Assembly (NCBI GenBank): GCA_023374025.1 | Contig: SIJG01000015.1 | Coordinates: 2,153,759 to 2,217,758, forward strand | DNA length: 64,000 nucleotides | Direction of reading: 5' to 3' | Origin: Heterodera schachtii | Lineage: Eukaryota > Nematoda > Chromadorea > Rhabditida > Heteroderidae | Shown here: positions 11,885 to 23,640 of the stretch, in pieces | Layout of the letters: the number at the start of each line of letters is the position of its first letter | Numbering within the stretch: the stretch's first letter is position 1 | Program-made: the position numbers and the translations under genes | Notes under the pieces: model-generated | The model's input: the letters and a program-made list of their open reading frames with translations, nothing else | Database searches by the model: none | What the model was told of the DNA's origin: nothing

Positions 11885-12846
11885 TAGAGCTGAGCGGGAC
11901 CGGGACCGGGACCGGGGCGGGAAATCCCGGTTTTTTCAGGTCCCGGTCCCGGTCCCGGTTTTTGGAAAAACAGAAATCCCGGTCCCGGTTTTGCTAGTCC
12001 CGGTCCCGGCGGGACTAAATTAAGCACTGGTAAGAATGGGGGTCTGGTGAGAACAGAGAGGGAATTGGTGAGAAGGAGAAATTTTTGAGAAAAAAAATTA
12101 AATTATTATTTCATTTATTGCATTTATTCACATCATTATTTGGTCTATTGGCTAAACCTGCTCACTTTCATAATTTGTCTCTTGGGTTCAATCCCCCGAT
12201 TGAACAGAAAGTTTTTTTTGTAATTTCTTTACCATTATTTTAATTGAATTTAATTAATAAAATTATCAACTTAATAATTATTTTTTTTTTCATTTTTAAA
12301 GAACCTATAAACACACAAATTAACCAAATATTTGGTATTTTTTTGACAATTCTGTTAACAAATCTCACTCAAAATTTCAAAATTTTCCGGCGGCGCCTAT
12401 CGGCACCGCCGGACCCCGCCCCGACCCCAATTTTCCAAAAAAGTTTTTTCGAAAAAACAGCGCCACAAAAACAGCGATTTAAGAAATTGTTAATTTATTT
12501 AAAAAATCCAGAATTTTGGGACCCAGAAAATTCCAAGATGCCCCCCTGAAATGAAAATTTTTAAAAATTTTACTTGAATTCGTTTCCCAAAACGAAAATA
12601 CAAATTTTATGGGTACATTTTTGATTATTGGCAATTTTCGTAACAAAGTGCACTCAAATTTTCAAATTTTTTTTTAAAAAATTTTTTCTTGGGAAAATTC
12701 CCGGTTGGTCCCGGTCCCGGCTTTTCTCGTGGTCCCGATCCCGGTCCCGGACGAAAATCGAGGTCCCGGTCCCGGTCCCGACTTTTCTGGTCCCGGCAAG
12801 TCCCGGTCCCGGTTTTTGTCAAAAATCCCGGTCCCGCTCAGCTCTA
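11885..12846. mobile_element. hAT-type non-autonomous element 2, 962 bp, GGGACC words
   Basis: Ends TAGAGCTGAGCGGG and its exact reverse complement, flanked by a perfect 8-bp duplication AGTAAAAC (11877-11884 and 12847-12854). Inside each end are many copies of GGGACC / GGTCCC words, inverted between the ends, so the ends would form a GC-rich hairpin. The core contains the palindrome GGCGCCTATCGGCACC at about 12390, the inverse of the core word in elements 1 and 3, and shares TTTTCGTAACAAAGTGCACTC with a relic at 42960. No transposase is encoded. The reading frames at 12625-12924 are products of the terminal repeats. Confidence 0.9.
12141..12200 (+). ncRNA. tRNA-like A/B-box module inside hAT element 2
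   Basis: TGGTCTATTGG at 12141 fits a polymerase III A-box and GGTTCAATCC at 12185 fits a B-box, 44 bases apart, close to the spacing in a real tRNA. Acceptor and anticodon stems are not convincing. It is probably a captured tRNA-derived sequence that could drive transcription of the element. Confidence 0.5.
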
Positions 12847-14568
12847 AGTAAAACTTATAAAATATTCTTTATCTGCTCTTTCATATTGTCTTATTATTTA
12901 AATATATTTTTCCCTTCTGAATGATTTGTTATTTTCCCAATAAATATAATAATTTATATAGGTATATCAAAGCAAAATAAACATTGAAAAAGCTAAAATT
13001 AAAAAAAAACAATCTAAGAACTAACATTATTCATAGTTACAATTGAGAAATAAATCTTAAAGAAATAAAACCAAAATTTATACTTAAAAATGCACAATGT
13101 TTTCCATAATGAGAATAAATATAATTTATCTTCCTTCATTATTATCGTGAATTGTCAACTTATATCTATTAAAAAATATATGTTTTGCAATAAATTCAGA
13201 TATTATTTAAAAAAATAAAAACTACTGTGCAAAATTTGAAAGTACTATGGAAACTGATACTACTAGAACGAGGAAAATGACCCTTTAAATTCCTATGAAA
13301 ATAAAAAATTAGAAATTTTATAATAATTTAAATCGATGAGAACAATGAATATTTATACCTTATGTGAAATGCTTAAAAATGCGTATGAAATTTGAAAAAA
13401 CTCATTAAAAAATTCATTCTTAACGAATGGCCATGATAAAGAAATTTAAACAGAAGCAATAAACAACTAAAAATTTATATGACAAAAAATCTTTGCATTA
13501 AACTGCAAAAACACAACCAAATTAAATTACTCAAACAAAAATAATAAACATCCGAAATAATCAATACTAATTTAAAAGCATTTAATTATAGTTTTGATCT
13601 TTTTATCGACAAATTTAAAGAATTAATATTATTAAGCTATTTTGTTAATTACAAAATATATTAACTTTTATGTTGATTAAAAAAAATAATTATATTTTAA
13701 ACAAATTGATAAATCAATTTTCGTTCATTATAAATAAAATGTTTTTAATATCAATTTATCATATCATCACGGAAATTCTCTTGAAAATATATTTAAATTT
13801 AAAATAAAAAAGTAATCTGAAGTCATTTAATTAATATTTAAATTGTTAATAAATAAATAATTCAAAATAATTAGTCCAAATAAATAATATTTTACAAAAT
13901 GGCTAAAAGTTCAGCTTATGAGTCAACGGCTTTAAACCTGATTAAAAAGTTAATATGAAAAACATAAAAAGGCCGATAAAATAATAAAAATTAAGTTCAT
14001 TAAATTATTAATATTGACTGCTAAATGATAATTTGAATAGCGAAATAAAATTTGATGCAGCGAAAAGCATAAAAAATTAAAAAAATAATAAAAGAAGAAA
14101 TAAAAAATAATAATAAAATATTATTAAATGAAATTAAATAAAAAATACTGACATGAAATAATAAAAGGTTACTATATAACTTTAGCAATAAGAAAAGTTT
14201 ATATATATAATCAGATAATCTACAAAAGAATATATGCTCGTCTTCTAGTAATTAATGATGGTATTAAATAAAATTATCAATTATATTTAATATTTTAAAT
14301 AAAGCTAACATTTAACAAGCAATAAATTTTTTCCATGAATTAATAATAAAAAAAGCTATTATATAGTAATATTTTTAATATGATTAAAATGAATGAAACG
14401 AGGTGGCTAAAATGTCAATTACAACTTCGCAATTTGCAAGGGACATATCATCAGTTTTAGAATTTATTATCCAAATTAAATAAAAATTCGGATTAATGTT
14501 AAGTAATCAAAACTAATAAAAGAGAAAAAAATCAGTTTTGAATAATTATTTATATTAATCTCGCTTAA
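12847..14568. other. A-rich sequence, no recognised gene
   Basis: AT-rich, A-biased DNA. Short + strand frames, for example MAKSSAYESTALNLIKK from 13900, are noted but too short to call. Confidence 0.35.
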
Positions 14569-14673
14569 AAACAAGAATTAGAAGAGAAGCAATTACTCGC
14601 CTTGAGCACTAAATTTACCAAGAAAGACAAACTTAATCAAATTAAAAAATACAAAATTAAAACTAAAAAATAA
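14569..14673 (+). CDS. Possible exon, K/E-rich helix, unknown protein
   Basis: An open stretch of 34 codons reading KQELEEKQLLALSTKFTKK, then a lysine-rich tail and a stop at 14671. The heptad-like spacing of L and E suggests a helix. There is no ATG and no clear acceptor, and an alternative + frame (IRREAITRLEH) is also open over the first half. A-rich DNA favours K- and E-rich frames, so this could be chance. Confidence 0.25.
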   Translation, partial: KQELEEKQLLALSTKFTKKDKLNQIKKYKIKTKK

Positions 14674-14787
14674 AAATTAGTAAATTCAAAATTATTCGAA
14701 ATTAATTACCAAAAATATTAAAAAGTATAAGTTACTTAAACAAAATTTATTAACAGATCCTAAATTAAAAAATAATTGAAAAATATT

Positions 14788-14916
14788 ATGAAAAAAATTA
14801 ATACATTCATTAATTACCAGCTGTTATCAGAAATAGGAGATAATCAACAACTGCTGCAACGAGAGTTAATAAATAATTTACAAAATTATAATTTATTGAA
14901 ACAAATAATAATTTAG
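14788..14916 (+). CDS. Possible small ORF or exon, 42 aa
   Basis: ATG at 14788, stop TAG at 14914. The product starts MKKINTFINYQLLSEIGDN and continues QQLLQRELINNLQNYNLL, a glutamine/leucine-rich stretch likely to be helical. No family is recognised. It has more balanced residues than most AT-rich frames here. No splice partner was found. Alternatives are chance or a terminal exon of a larger + strand gene spread over the first 29 kb. Confidence 0.3.
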   Translation: MKKINTFINYQLLSEIGDNQQLLQRELINNLQNYNLLKQIII

Positions 14917-16248
14917 GGCATACAGGCAAAACTTGATACTCTTTTAGCTTTGAATACTATAAAAGTAGTAAACTTTGAAAGAACAAAAAGCATACAATGA
15001 AAGATTCAAACAACGCAAAAATAAACAAAATATGAAGAAAAATGTTTAATATATTAAATCCCTATTTTATCTGGATCCAAATTTTTCCTAAAATTGAAGA
15101 CATAAAAACAATAAAACTAAAAAATATATTAATTAAATTCTATAAAGAAATAATTAAAAATAAACAGTGTAAAAAGTATGCAATGATAAAAGAATCATTT
15201 TTTAAGTAAATTTAACGAATTTTGGTAGAAAAAATTACATATTTAAAAAATAATTGCTTAAATTGGAGTAAAATTTAAATGGAAACAAAATTAAATACAC
15301 ATACATACAAAAAAATAACAATATTTTTAATTAAAGATTTACTATTTTTACTATTCGTATTAAAGGGCGAAAGTTTGATTTTAAAACAAATAAAAGCAAT
15401 ATTTAAATTTAAAAAAATAAATTAATAAATTGAACGGTTATAAAATGTGAAATTTTTAAATTTTTTTTAGATATTTGGTTGGTGGTAAAAATCAAACTTT
15501 AATGGGGCCACACCGGGATTATAGGGCTGATACGGAAAAACTTTCAGCCTAATATCGTGGATATAAACGACAAATTTTTCTAAAACAAAATGCATTCGAT
15601 CGAAGAAAGAAAGGGCTTCAAATTGATATAAATAAAATACCGAATATTTTCGTTTTTTGTTAAAACAAATTTTAAAAAAATGACCCCTGAGTTCTCTTTA
15701 TCAATTGGGGTACATATTAAAAAATCATCTATTCATGTAAATTTTATTGTTATAAATGGAAAAAATTAATGCCATTAATAATAAACAAAAAAATATATAT
15801 ATATAAGGAATTTTCAATAATTAAATTGAAAAGAAATGTAATTCGACATATATTTAAAAAATAAAATAAATAAAAGCAAGTATATAATTAATAAAAAAAT
15901 TAAATTACAAAAAATTTATTCAAAATTTTTAAAATTCTAAAATTAGGTTACAAATTTTTAATGAACCTATAATGAAGTTAAAATAAATCTTTTTTAAAAT
16001 ATAAATTAATAATATCATCTTTTACTTAAAAAGCGGACAAATCAATAGCAAGTGATTACGCATATAGGTTAGAGATCGAGAATTGGTACTTTCAGAGTAC
16101 ATCAAAATTAAAGCAAAAAAAAAGGAACATGCAAATAAGGAATAAAAAAAACTTCGAAAGAAAACATTTACATGTGAGAATATATACTCGAATAAATTGC
16201 GAAAATACAAATAAAAAGTTCATGAAAAAGATATTTAAAAGATAAAAG
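14917..16248. other. A-rich sequence with one unplaced GC-richer patch
   Basis: AT-rich DNA. At 15476-15720 a less biased patch (around GGGGCCACACCGGGATTATA and ACCCCTGAGTTCTC) has no coding frame and may be a decayed repeat. Confidence 0.3.
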
Positions 16249-16329
16249 ATGCTTCGAGATCACGAGTTCTACAAAAAAGGTCTTTGCCCTGAATTCCTAA
16301 TTAATTATTTCAAACAACATTGCATTTGA
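16249..16329 (+). CDS. Possible small ORF or exon, 26 aa
   Basis: ATG at 16249 to TGA at 16327, reading MLRDHEFYKKGLCPEFLIN and ending KQHCI. Composition is unlike the surrounding poly-A/T. AAG|GTCTTT inside it could be a donor. No family recognised, and no evidence links it to the next candidate at 16572. Confidence 0.25.
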   Translation: MLRDHEFYKKGLCPEFLINYFKQHCI

Positions 16330-16571
16330 TATTTGAGAAATTACCAATTTTTTATATCCCTTTCATTATTTAAAGCAAATATCCAATTTTCACTCGTGTT
16401 CATCTCAAGTTAATGAATTTTATTATTGCTTTTTATTCATTTACTAAATTAATTTTTTTTGTGTGAATTAAACTTTTTAATTTGAATTGATATAAAATTA
16501 ACAAAAATGAATAAATTTAAATAAATAAAATTTCATTCATTTACTTTGTCAATTTATTAACTTTTAAACAG

Positions 16572-16625
16572 GCCCAGCCAACGGGAAAAGCTTCCATGCG
16601 GGAAAAAGGAACAATGAGTACTTAA
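16572..16625 (+). CDS. Possible terminal exon, 17 codons
   Basis: It directly follows an acceptor-like CTTTTAAACAG and reads AQPTGKASMREKGTMST before TAA at 16623. The stretch is GC-richer than its surroundings and clean of AT-rich codons. It could be the last exon of a + strand gene. Upstream exons were not identified, so this rests on the splice signal and composition only. Confidence 0.3.
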   Translation, partial: AQPTGKASMREKGTMST

Positions 16626-17107
16626 TAATCTGAAATTAACTACATAAAAAAACAATTTTTATTGAATTAATAAAATTAAAATTAAAAAGGCGTTCATTTA
16701 ACAAAAAAAAATTGTCTAATAAAGCGCTAAAAATGCATGTACTTATAAATTAGTAAGAATGCTCAAATTCTTTAAACAACTGCAATTCGAGATTTACAAT
16801 TAGCTAAAAAATAAAATAAACTTCTAAAGGGAAAGTAAAAGAAGAAAAGAATAATAAAATAAACAAAAATAAAGTAAATTTTATAAATTTTTAATTGGTA
16901 ATAATATGAAATGTTTTCAGTTATCCACAAAAGAATGAGAAAACAAAATTATTCATAATTTAATAAAAATGAGCGAAAAAATTATTGGCCATTAAAAACT
17001 TTGATGGTTCAAAACACAAATAAGAGATTATAAAAATTAAAATATATAAAACATTATAAATTTTTTGTAAATGTTGCCATCGTCACACAAAGCAAATAAA
17101 GTGGAAA

Positions 17108-17353
17108 ATGAAATATATATATAATTCAACCATGTTGGAATTTGAATCAAGTAGAACTGCACCGCACAAGAAAAATATAAAAATATGTCCTTGCCAGCCT
17201 AAAAAAAGAAAATTTTATACTATTATAATAATTTGTATAAAATTATTTTTTCTTAGCATAATTTTAATATCCCATTTATATGTTATCTATGAATATGATT
17301 TTGAAAGGATTAAACAATTTCAAAATTCATTACATAAATGTTTATTAAAGTGA
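17108..17353 (+). CDS. Possible 81-aa single-pass membrane protein
   Basis: ATG at 17108 to a stop at 17351. The N-terminal half is polar and basic (SSRTAPHKKNIKICPCQPKK), followed by a hydrophobic stretch of about 25 residues (FYTIIIICIKLFF, LSIILISHLYVIY) and a short polar tail (DFERIKQFQNSLHKC). The basic residues just before the hydrophobic span suggest a type II or tail-anchored topology. No family is recognised. Upstream is AT-rich without a clear trans-splice acceptor. The mixed polar composition argues mildly for a real gene, but the length is within what AT-rich DNA can give by chance. Confidence 0.35.
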   Translation: MKYIYNSTMLEFESSRTAPHKKNIKICPCQPKKRKFYTIIIICIKLFFLSIILISHLYVIYEYDFERIKQFQNSLHKCLLK

Positions 17354-17504
17354 TTTAAACCTTTTATAATAGGCAAAAAAACATATTAAATTCTTAATAA
17401 ACATAGAATTTAGATGTAATAAAGATAATTGCAATAATAATAAGTTATCAACGCCCGGATTTCCCACTTAATAATTTTTAATTAAATGAAGTAAACCGTG
17501 GTGA

Positions 17505-18176
17505 GTCGAAGTATCAAAAGTATCGATGTGGGCGAAGTGTCAAAAGTATTGATGTGGGCAAAGTGTTAAAAGTATTGATGAGGGGTGATCGGAAGAGGCG
17601 GGTCATTTCAGTACGGAAGAAATAAGACCATAAAATAATTTGACAAATTTAATCCAACATAAGTTTTTCTACAAGCATTTAAATTAAGCCTTCATGATAT
17701 CCTTTGAAATCCTAAGTGTCCTCTATTTGTCTGTAAAATTTCAAAAGATTTTGTTGAGAGTTTCAAAGAAGTTTTAGCCAAAAATATTTATAGAACCAAT
17801 TTTTGAAATTTACAAGCCACAACTTCTTTGAAACTCAACAAATTTTTTTGAAATTTTATAGGCAAATAGAGGACTCATAGGACTATCAAATGATACCATG
17901 AATGCTTAATGTAAATGCTTGTAGAAAAACTTATGTTGGATTAAATTTCAAATTATTTGATGGTCTTATTTTTTGAAGGGTCATGTATACTAAAATAAAG
18001 CCAAATATATTTATTATTAATAGAATTTTGTTCAATTATCAATTAATTAATTAATTATTTAAATAAATTTTCCGTACTAAAATGACCCGCCTCTTCCGAT
18101 CACCCCTCATCAATACATTTAACACTTTGCCCACATCAATACTTTTGACACTTCGCCCACATCAATACTTTTAAGC
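17505..18176. mobile_element. Fold-back element C with 26-bp terminal words
   Basis: The left end has three tandem copies of a 26-bp word (GAAGTGTCAAAAGTATTGAT then GTGGGC). The right end has the reverse complement in three copies. Inside, GGGGTGATCGGAAGAGGCGG and then several hundred bases pair between the arms, with the axis near 17790. The right arm has an extra AT-rich segment of about 90 bp (17985-18070). No coding sequence and no clear target duplication were found. It is probably a non-autonomous DNA transposon of fold-back type. Confidence 0.85.
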
Positions 18177-20235
18177 ATTGATGTAAGAAACGTAAAAAAC
18201 ATAATTCAAATTTGTTATCATCAAATTTCATTAAGATATGATTATTTTTAATTTAAATAGATTTTATATATAAAAATATCAAAATTTATGTGATTTTGTC
18301 ATACTTTTATTACTGAAATATATCTTAAAATGTTTTTAAAAAGAAAATAAATTCAAGCATTCAACACAAACTTGCGTTTTCAATGTGAAAACAGCACATG
18401 TTAAACCAACAGAATAAATGAATCATTAGAAAATTAATGTAAAGATATATTAAATAAATATTATATATTAGTATATGTAAAATTTACAATACATTTATAT
18501 AAGATTGAATTAACTCATTTTACAAAAAAAATTTGAACATAAAATCGAGACCAAATTTTAAGGATGAGGAAGGATTCAAAAGATTTTATGAAAAGAAAAC
18601 AACAAAATGAATTATAATGTGATTTTAAAAAATAAATCAGAAATTCAAATAATAAATTAATAAAAAGAAATTTACTATTTTATAATAAAATTTTTAATTT
18701 TCAAAACATAAATTAAAAAATTCATGCAACGAATTAAATAGTAAAAGCGATTCGAATTAACTGTATTTTCAAACCAGAGTTAGTTTATTAAATAATTATT
18801 TAATAAAAAATTTTGATCACGATGGTCGTGATACGTGCATTGATAAAACTTTAAATAGTTTTATCATCGATCAATGAAACATTATCTACATCAATTCAAT
18901 AATAAAAATATACTCACTTAAATAAATAAATGAATGTATAAAAAAAGGAAACAAGAATTTAATCAAAAAAAGAATTATAAAAACACGATGTAAAATTTTA
19001 TTTATTGAATTTTCGATTAAAATAATGAATAATAACAAAATTTTAAATATCTTATAGCAAATAAGTAGGAGGACGGAATTAAAATTGTTTTTTTGCAAAG
19101 CATTTGCAGCAATGACAAAGCGCCTTGCGTGAGAATTTGAGACGCGAAATCAAATTATTTTTTAAGAATTTTCTAAAAATAATAAAATTTTTCTTGACAG
19201 TCCATTACAAGTATGAAAGGCTCGCAAAAATGAATAATAAAAAAAGCAAATAAATATTAAAAAATTCAAACAGTTAAATACAATATAATACATTAAAAAT
19301 CCGAAACAATTTAGCAATTTATGAATACCGATAATATGATGTTAATTTGGATGAAGAAAATTTAAATATAAACCAAAAATAGAAAACTTCTGATGATTAA
19401 TCTCAATGTCATCCAACAAATGGAGAAAAAAAAGTTCGGAGAGGACATGGGATGGAAAAAAAATCAATTCAAAAAATAATAAAAATTAAACATTTGGAGG
19501 TTTAAAAATATATTCATTTGTCATTTTTTTAATAAAATAAATATTTTATTAGTGGAATAAAAAAAGCAGATGTTTTTTAAAATGATGAAAAATTATGACG
19601 GAAATAAAACGATAAAGTAATTATATATTGTTTAAAAAGGATAACACTTATTAATCAATTATATTTTATCCTTTATATTTAAAAAATTTTAAAAAAGTAA
19701 TGAAAAACACAAAAAATCTATAAGTGAATTTTAATAATTTTCATATTAGAAAAACATATATAAATTTTACTCAATGATAAAAAAAGAATAAATATAAAAT
19801 TATGATAAAGAAAATAATAAATATATGAATGTTAATAAATTTAAATAAACAAATACTGAATTCATCGAGATTGAAAATTATGAATAAATTCACGTGAAAA
19901 CATATCCATCTGAATTAAAAAGCCAAAAACCAAGAAAATAACGAGAATTTAAATAAAAACATAAAATCATTTATTAATATTTGACTACTCAAAGAAACAT
20001 TAATTCAAATATGCAATTAAAATTTGATATAGAAAAATAATTAAATCAACAAAAAACTAATAAAAAAATAAGAAATGAAAAAATGCAAACACAAATTACT
20101 AAATTGTAAAAAGATTGATCAACGCAAGAGTGTATAAAATAAATAAAAAAGATAGAATACTAAAATAACAGAGGATAGAATGGAGCATAGGTGAAACGAT
20201 GCGAAAACGCAAGCGTTTAATTGGATGTCAAATTT
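18177..20235. other. A-rich sequence with a possible short ORF
   Basis: AT-rich DNA. A + strand ORF at 19393-19479 reads MINLNVIQQMEKKKFGEDMG and then a short lysine-rich end. A second + strand stretch near 18541-18609 is open in two frames. Neither has clear splice partners. The minus frame at 18886-19098 is hydrophobic and looks random. Confidence 0.3.
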
Positions 20236-21160
20236 GGTGCTAGGTCGATGCGAAAAAAAACTCAGTGTGGGCGATGCGAAAAAAACTCAGTGATTGATTG
20301 GTCATTTTCCTGAAGCCGATGGCACCACTTTCGGGCACCAAAAGTGTCTGATCCGGAATTTGAACCGGCCCGGTTAAGAACAATTTTTTGTTCAGTTTTT
20401 CAAGGGCTATCTCCTAGGCCGGGTCCGGTCTTGATCCATTCATTTGGAACCCATCATGGGTCGGGCACATCTGCCGGAGGACCCTCAGCCTCGCCCCCGA
20501 CCCTGGCGATGTCCAACCAAAGCTAAGCGTGCCGTTACCAGCGGCTTTTTTGTACAGCTCGATGAGCTCTACAAAACGATATCAATGGCGTCCGGCTATG
20601 TCTACTACAAATGGAGAAAATTGGCGAGAAATTTTTTTTTTTTCAATTTTTCGCATCACTTTTCGCCAATTTTCTCCATTTAACCTTAATGTACGGCGGG
20701 ACGAAAGTCATTTTCAATTTTTTTTAATTTTTCAATTTTTCGCATCACTTCTCGTCAATTTTCTCCATTTGTAGTAGACTCAGCCGGACGCCATTGATAC
20801 CGTTTTGTAGGAGCTGTACAAAAAAGCCGCTGGTAACGGCACGCTTAGCTTTGGTTGGACATCGCCAGGGTCGGGGGCGAGGCTGAGGGTCCTCCGGCAG
20901 ATGTGCCCGACCCATGACGGGCTCTAAATGAATGGATCAAGATCGGACCCGGCCTAAGAGATAGCCCTTGAAAAACCGAACAAAAAATTGTTTTTAACCG
21001 GGCCGGTTCAAATTCCGGATCAGGCACTTTTGGTGCCCGAAAGTGGTGCCATCGGCTTCAGGAAAATGACCAATCAATCACTGAGTTTTTTTCGCATCGC
21101 CTTAACTGAGTTTTTTTTGCATCGCCCACACTGAGTTTTTTTTCGCATCGTCTCAGCACG
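20236..21160. mobile_element. Fold-back element D, 925 bp, 9-bp target duplication
   Basis: Nearly the whole element is an inverted repeat. Just inside each end are two to three copies of a 25-27 bp word (GATGCGAAAAAAACTCAG then TGTGGGC), inverted. The arms then pair through ATTGGTCATTTTCCTGAAGC and a GC-rich block down to an axis near 20690. Flanks carry GTCAAATTT at 20227-20235 and 21161-21169, a perfect 9-bp duplication. A 9-bp duplication with long inverted arms suggests a Mutator-like or related fold-back element. The 60-codon frames on opposite strands (both containing PEFEPARL) are mirror images from the two arms, not genes. Confidence 0.88.
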
Positions 21161-21734
21161 GTCAAATTTTATTAAGATTAATAGATAAAACGATGAAAGT
21201 TTAATGAACGCCGAAGCATATATAATAAATCTATGAAAGAATATCAAATTAAAGCATTCATTACACAAAAACAATTAAAAAGACATAAATAATTTATTAA
21301 TATTTATTATATTAATAAGCTTAGTAAAGAACTCAGGAACACAGAAGGTTTTTTAAGTATAAATCAAAGCTTAAAAATTATAACCTAAAAATTATAAATG
21401 ATGAGTTAAAACAGAAGATTGTTTTTTATATGTTATTATTATAAATTCCAGAAATCTTTTAATTAACCAAATAAATATCGAAAGTCTTTATAGAAAAACA
21501 CAAAATGAGAATAAAATTTATACAAATTTTCCTAATGGTTTTTAAAGATGGACTACAAAAAAAAATAGACGCAGGCCATGAGAAAAATTAGAAAATATAA
21601 ATAACGAAATAAATAACTAAAAAACAAAACAGTATTAAATGAAAGTAAAATAAAAAATAAAAAAAGTAAAAATAGTTTATAAATCTCTATTAACTAAAAA
21701 GAGTTTTCTTATTGTTTAATTAAATAATAATAAT
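21161..21734. other. A-rich sequence, nothing recognised
   Basis: AT-rich DNA downstream of the fold-back element, without gene or repeat signals. Confidence 0.4.
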
Positions 21735-21985
21735 TTTGCATTTAAATTTGAAATTCAATTAATACTTCAAAATTATCCATTAACTAATTGAATATTATTT
21801 ATTTAAACGAAAATTAAATTATGAGGACATTATTAATGATTACTCATTTATTTTGAAAAGCATCCCTATAAAATATTACAAATTTATTAAATCAACGGCT
21901 TAAAGAAATAAACCCTGAGGTATTCAAGCGTGCCTACTGTCGGGTCACATCCATGAATTGACTACAATATTTTTAAAACTGCATA
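21735..21985 (+). repeat. Dispersed repeat, copy 1 of about 250 bp
   Basis: Aligns by eye with 35665-35942 in the same orientation. Shared anchors include ATTATTTATTTAAAC, AAATATTACAAATTTA and ATCAACGGCTTAAAGAA, and both end near GAATTGACTA then CTGCA.ATGATC. The pair shows scattered substitutions and small gaps. No coding frame is conserved. Its nature is unknown; it may be an old transposon or a duplicated non-coding segment. Confidence 0.65.
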
Positions 21986-23043
21986 TGATCGTCCTTAAAT
22001 ATTCCTTTAAAAATAAAATTAATACTTTTAATCAAAACATAAAAATTAGATCCATTAAATAAATATTATTTCAACAAATAAAACTAAACTTTCTTGAATA
22101 AATGAAATAAAAATTAACCTCAAGTATCCGAGTGAGATTTGGTTTTTAACGTCACTCGATTCAAGAATATTAATTATGTAAATTTAAAACAATTAATCAC
22201 TAATTGGTTAAATTTATAACACAATATAAAATAATTTATAGTGCCATTTTGGTATAATTTAGATCATAAAGTAGTAAAAATGACTGTAGGTCGCTCCTAA
22301 CGCCAAAATAACACTAAACTAAAATTTTAATATGAACTTTCAATCCAAAAGTTAGATACCTTCTGCAAAAAGGCAATACTTTCTGGCAGAATGAAATATT
22401 TATGTTAATTAAATCTTGAACTTTTAAATTAGTCAATTATAAATTTAACAGTCCTGTCCTTTTAATGTTTTGTGTGCTCTTACAAAAGCGTTTTGTTTTT
22501 TTTTTGGCCCACCAGCTTGGAATAAAGTGGACATTGAAAATTAGAAATGTTATTACCTCTTTTTACAATTATATTTTTACAAAATTCAAAATGAATGTGC
22601 TAAGGAGTTGAATACAAAAAGCATAGCAAAATTACTAAGATAAATCTCTAAAAAGGTTCACTACCGCCACTTTGATTTGTTTCTGACCCGCAGGTGAGAC
22701 ATTGCTAATCACTAATAGTCTCTTTAAATTTTATTTGGGCAATTTCTCTTTGACATCATAACCAACAATTAATTACATTGTAATTCTGGGCCCCAGTTTG
22801 AATTCGGAATCATTCACAAAAAATTAAACAATGAATTCTAATTCAAGCAATGTTTAAATTCACATGAACATATTTCTTAAAGCGAAGGGCATGGATTGAA
22901 TAACTTATTACCTACAAACCGGTAATGAATGAGTCCAAGAGTCATTAATGAGCAGTCAAGTGTTCGCCGAATTCTCAATTAAACGGTAAACAAAATGATA
23001 GGGCCTAATTTTCATTTTTTAATTAATTCCCTTATTTTTAAAC
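21986..23043. other. AT-rich sequence with no recognised gene
   Basis: Composition becomes less A-biased and somewhat more complex from about 22250. No frame, RNA gene or repeat could be supported. Confidence 0.35.
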
Positions 23044-23385
23044 AGTTAAACTAGCGCCCCTTTGATTGGTTATCAGCCCGGGCCTTTTTCCTTCTCCGAA
23101 ATTTGTTTCTCTTTTCTTTTGTCTCACTTTTCCTCTCTCTCTTTTTTTTTGTTATTTTTCGCTTCTTTGACTTTCTTTTCTTATTCTCTCTCTCTCCTAC
23201 AAATAATTGTCAAATTCGTCTATTTTCTGTGCAATCAGCCCCTTTAGAATTTAGACTAGCCCGGACGAATTTTTGGCATCCTTTTCTCTTCGTTTTTTAA
23301 TGTCCCTTTAGTTGCCAACTAGCCCGGACAAATTTTCTCACCTCTTCTTTAAAAGTCCCTTTAGTCTTGACTAGCCCGGACAACT
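23044..23385 (+). repeat. Imperfect repeat of CCCTTTAG..ACTAGCCCGGAC
   Basis: Four related segments, near 23054, 23237, 23301 and 23348, each with CCCCTTT or CCCTTTAG followed within about 10-15 bp by AGCCCGG, usually as TAGCCCGGAC. Between the first and second lies a pyrimidine-rich stretch (23090-23200). Spacing is irregular, 47-180 bp. Function unknown. Confidence 0.5.
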
Positions 23386-23640
23386 TTAGAGTCTCGGTTT
23401 CCTTACTTGCGCGTACACATCTTTGTTTCTAGCCCTCAGGCCAGGGAGATCTCCCACAAACTTCTGCCGGCTTATCCAATTCTCTGCTTCGTCGTCATTG
23501 ATGGGTCGTTTCCCAAAATGGGAACCATCCGGTGCTACCAGTGAGGGATGCGCACTGTGCCCAACCGCACCGTCTATCCCCGGATGGAACATGGGAGGGA
23601 GTGGGGAAAGTCATGGCCATTGACGAAGCCCCAAATCCCA
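23386..23640. other. GC-rich island with open frames on both strands
   Basis: This 250-bp island is the most GC-rich non-repeat stretch of the first 45 kb. On the minus strand a frame reads HPSLVAPDGSHFGKRPIND, then DDEAENWISRQKFVGDLPG, and then meets a donor-like GTAAGG. On the + strand a frame from 23423 is also open (66 codons), and another reads ILCFVVIDGSFPKMGTIRCY up to GTGAGG. The minus frame has the most protein-like composition. No domain is recognised, and which strand codes cannot be settled from the sequence alone. Confidence 0.3.

Noticed and set aside
12244..12924. Frames of 65-101 codons within 12.2-12.9 kb
   Set aside because: Mostly inside hAT element 2 and built from its GGGACC words.
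20344..21027. 60-81-codon frames on both strands with near-identical peptides
   Set aside because: They are mirror images in the two arms of fold-back element D, not independent genes.
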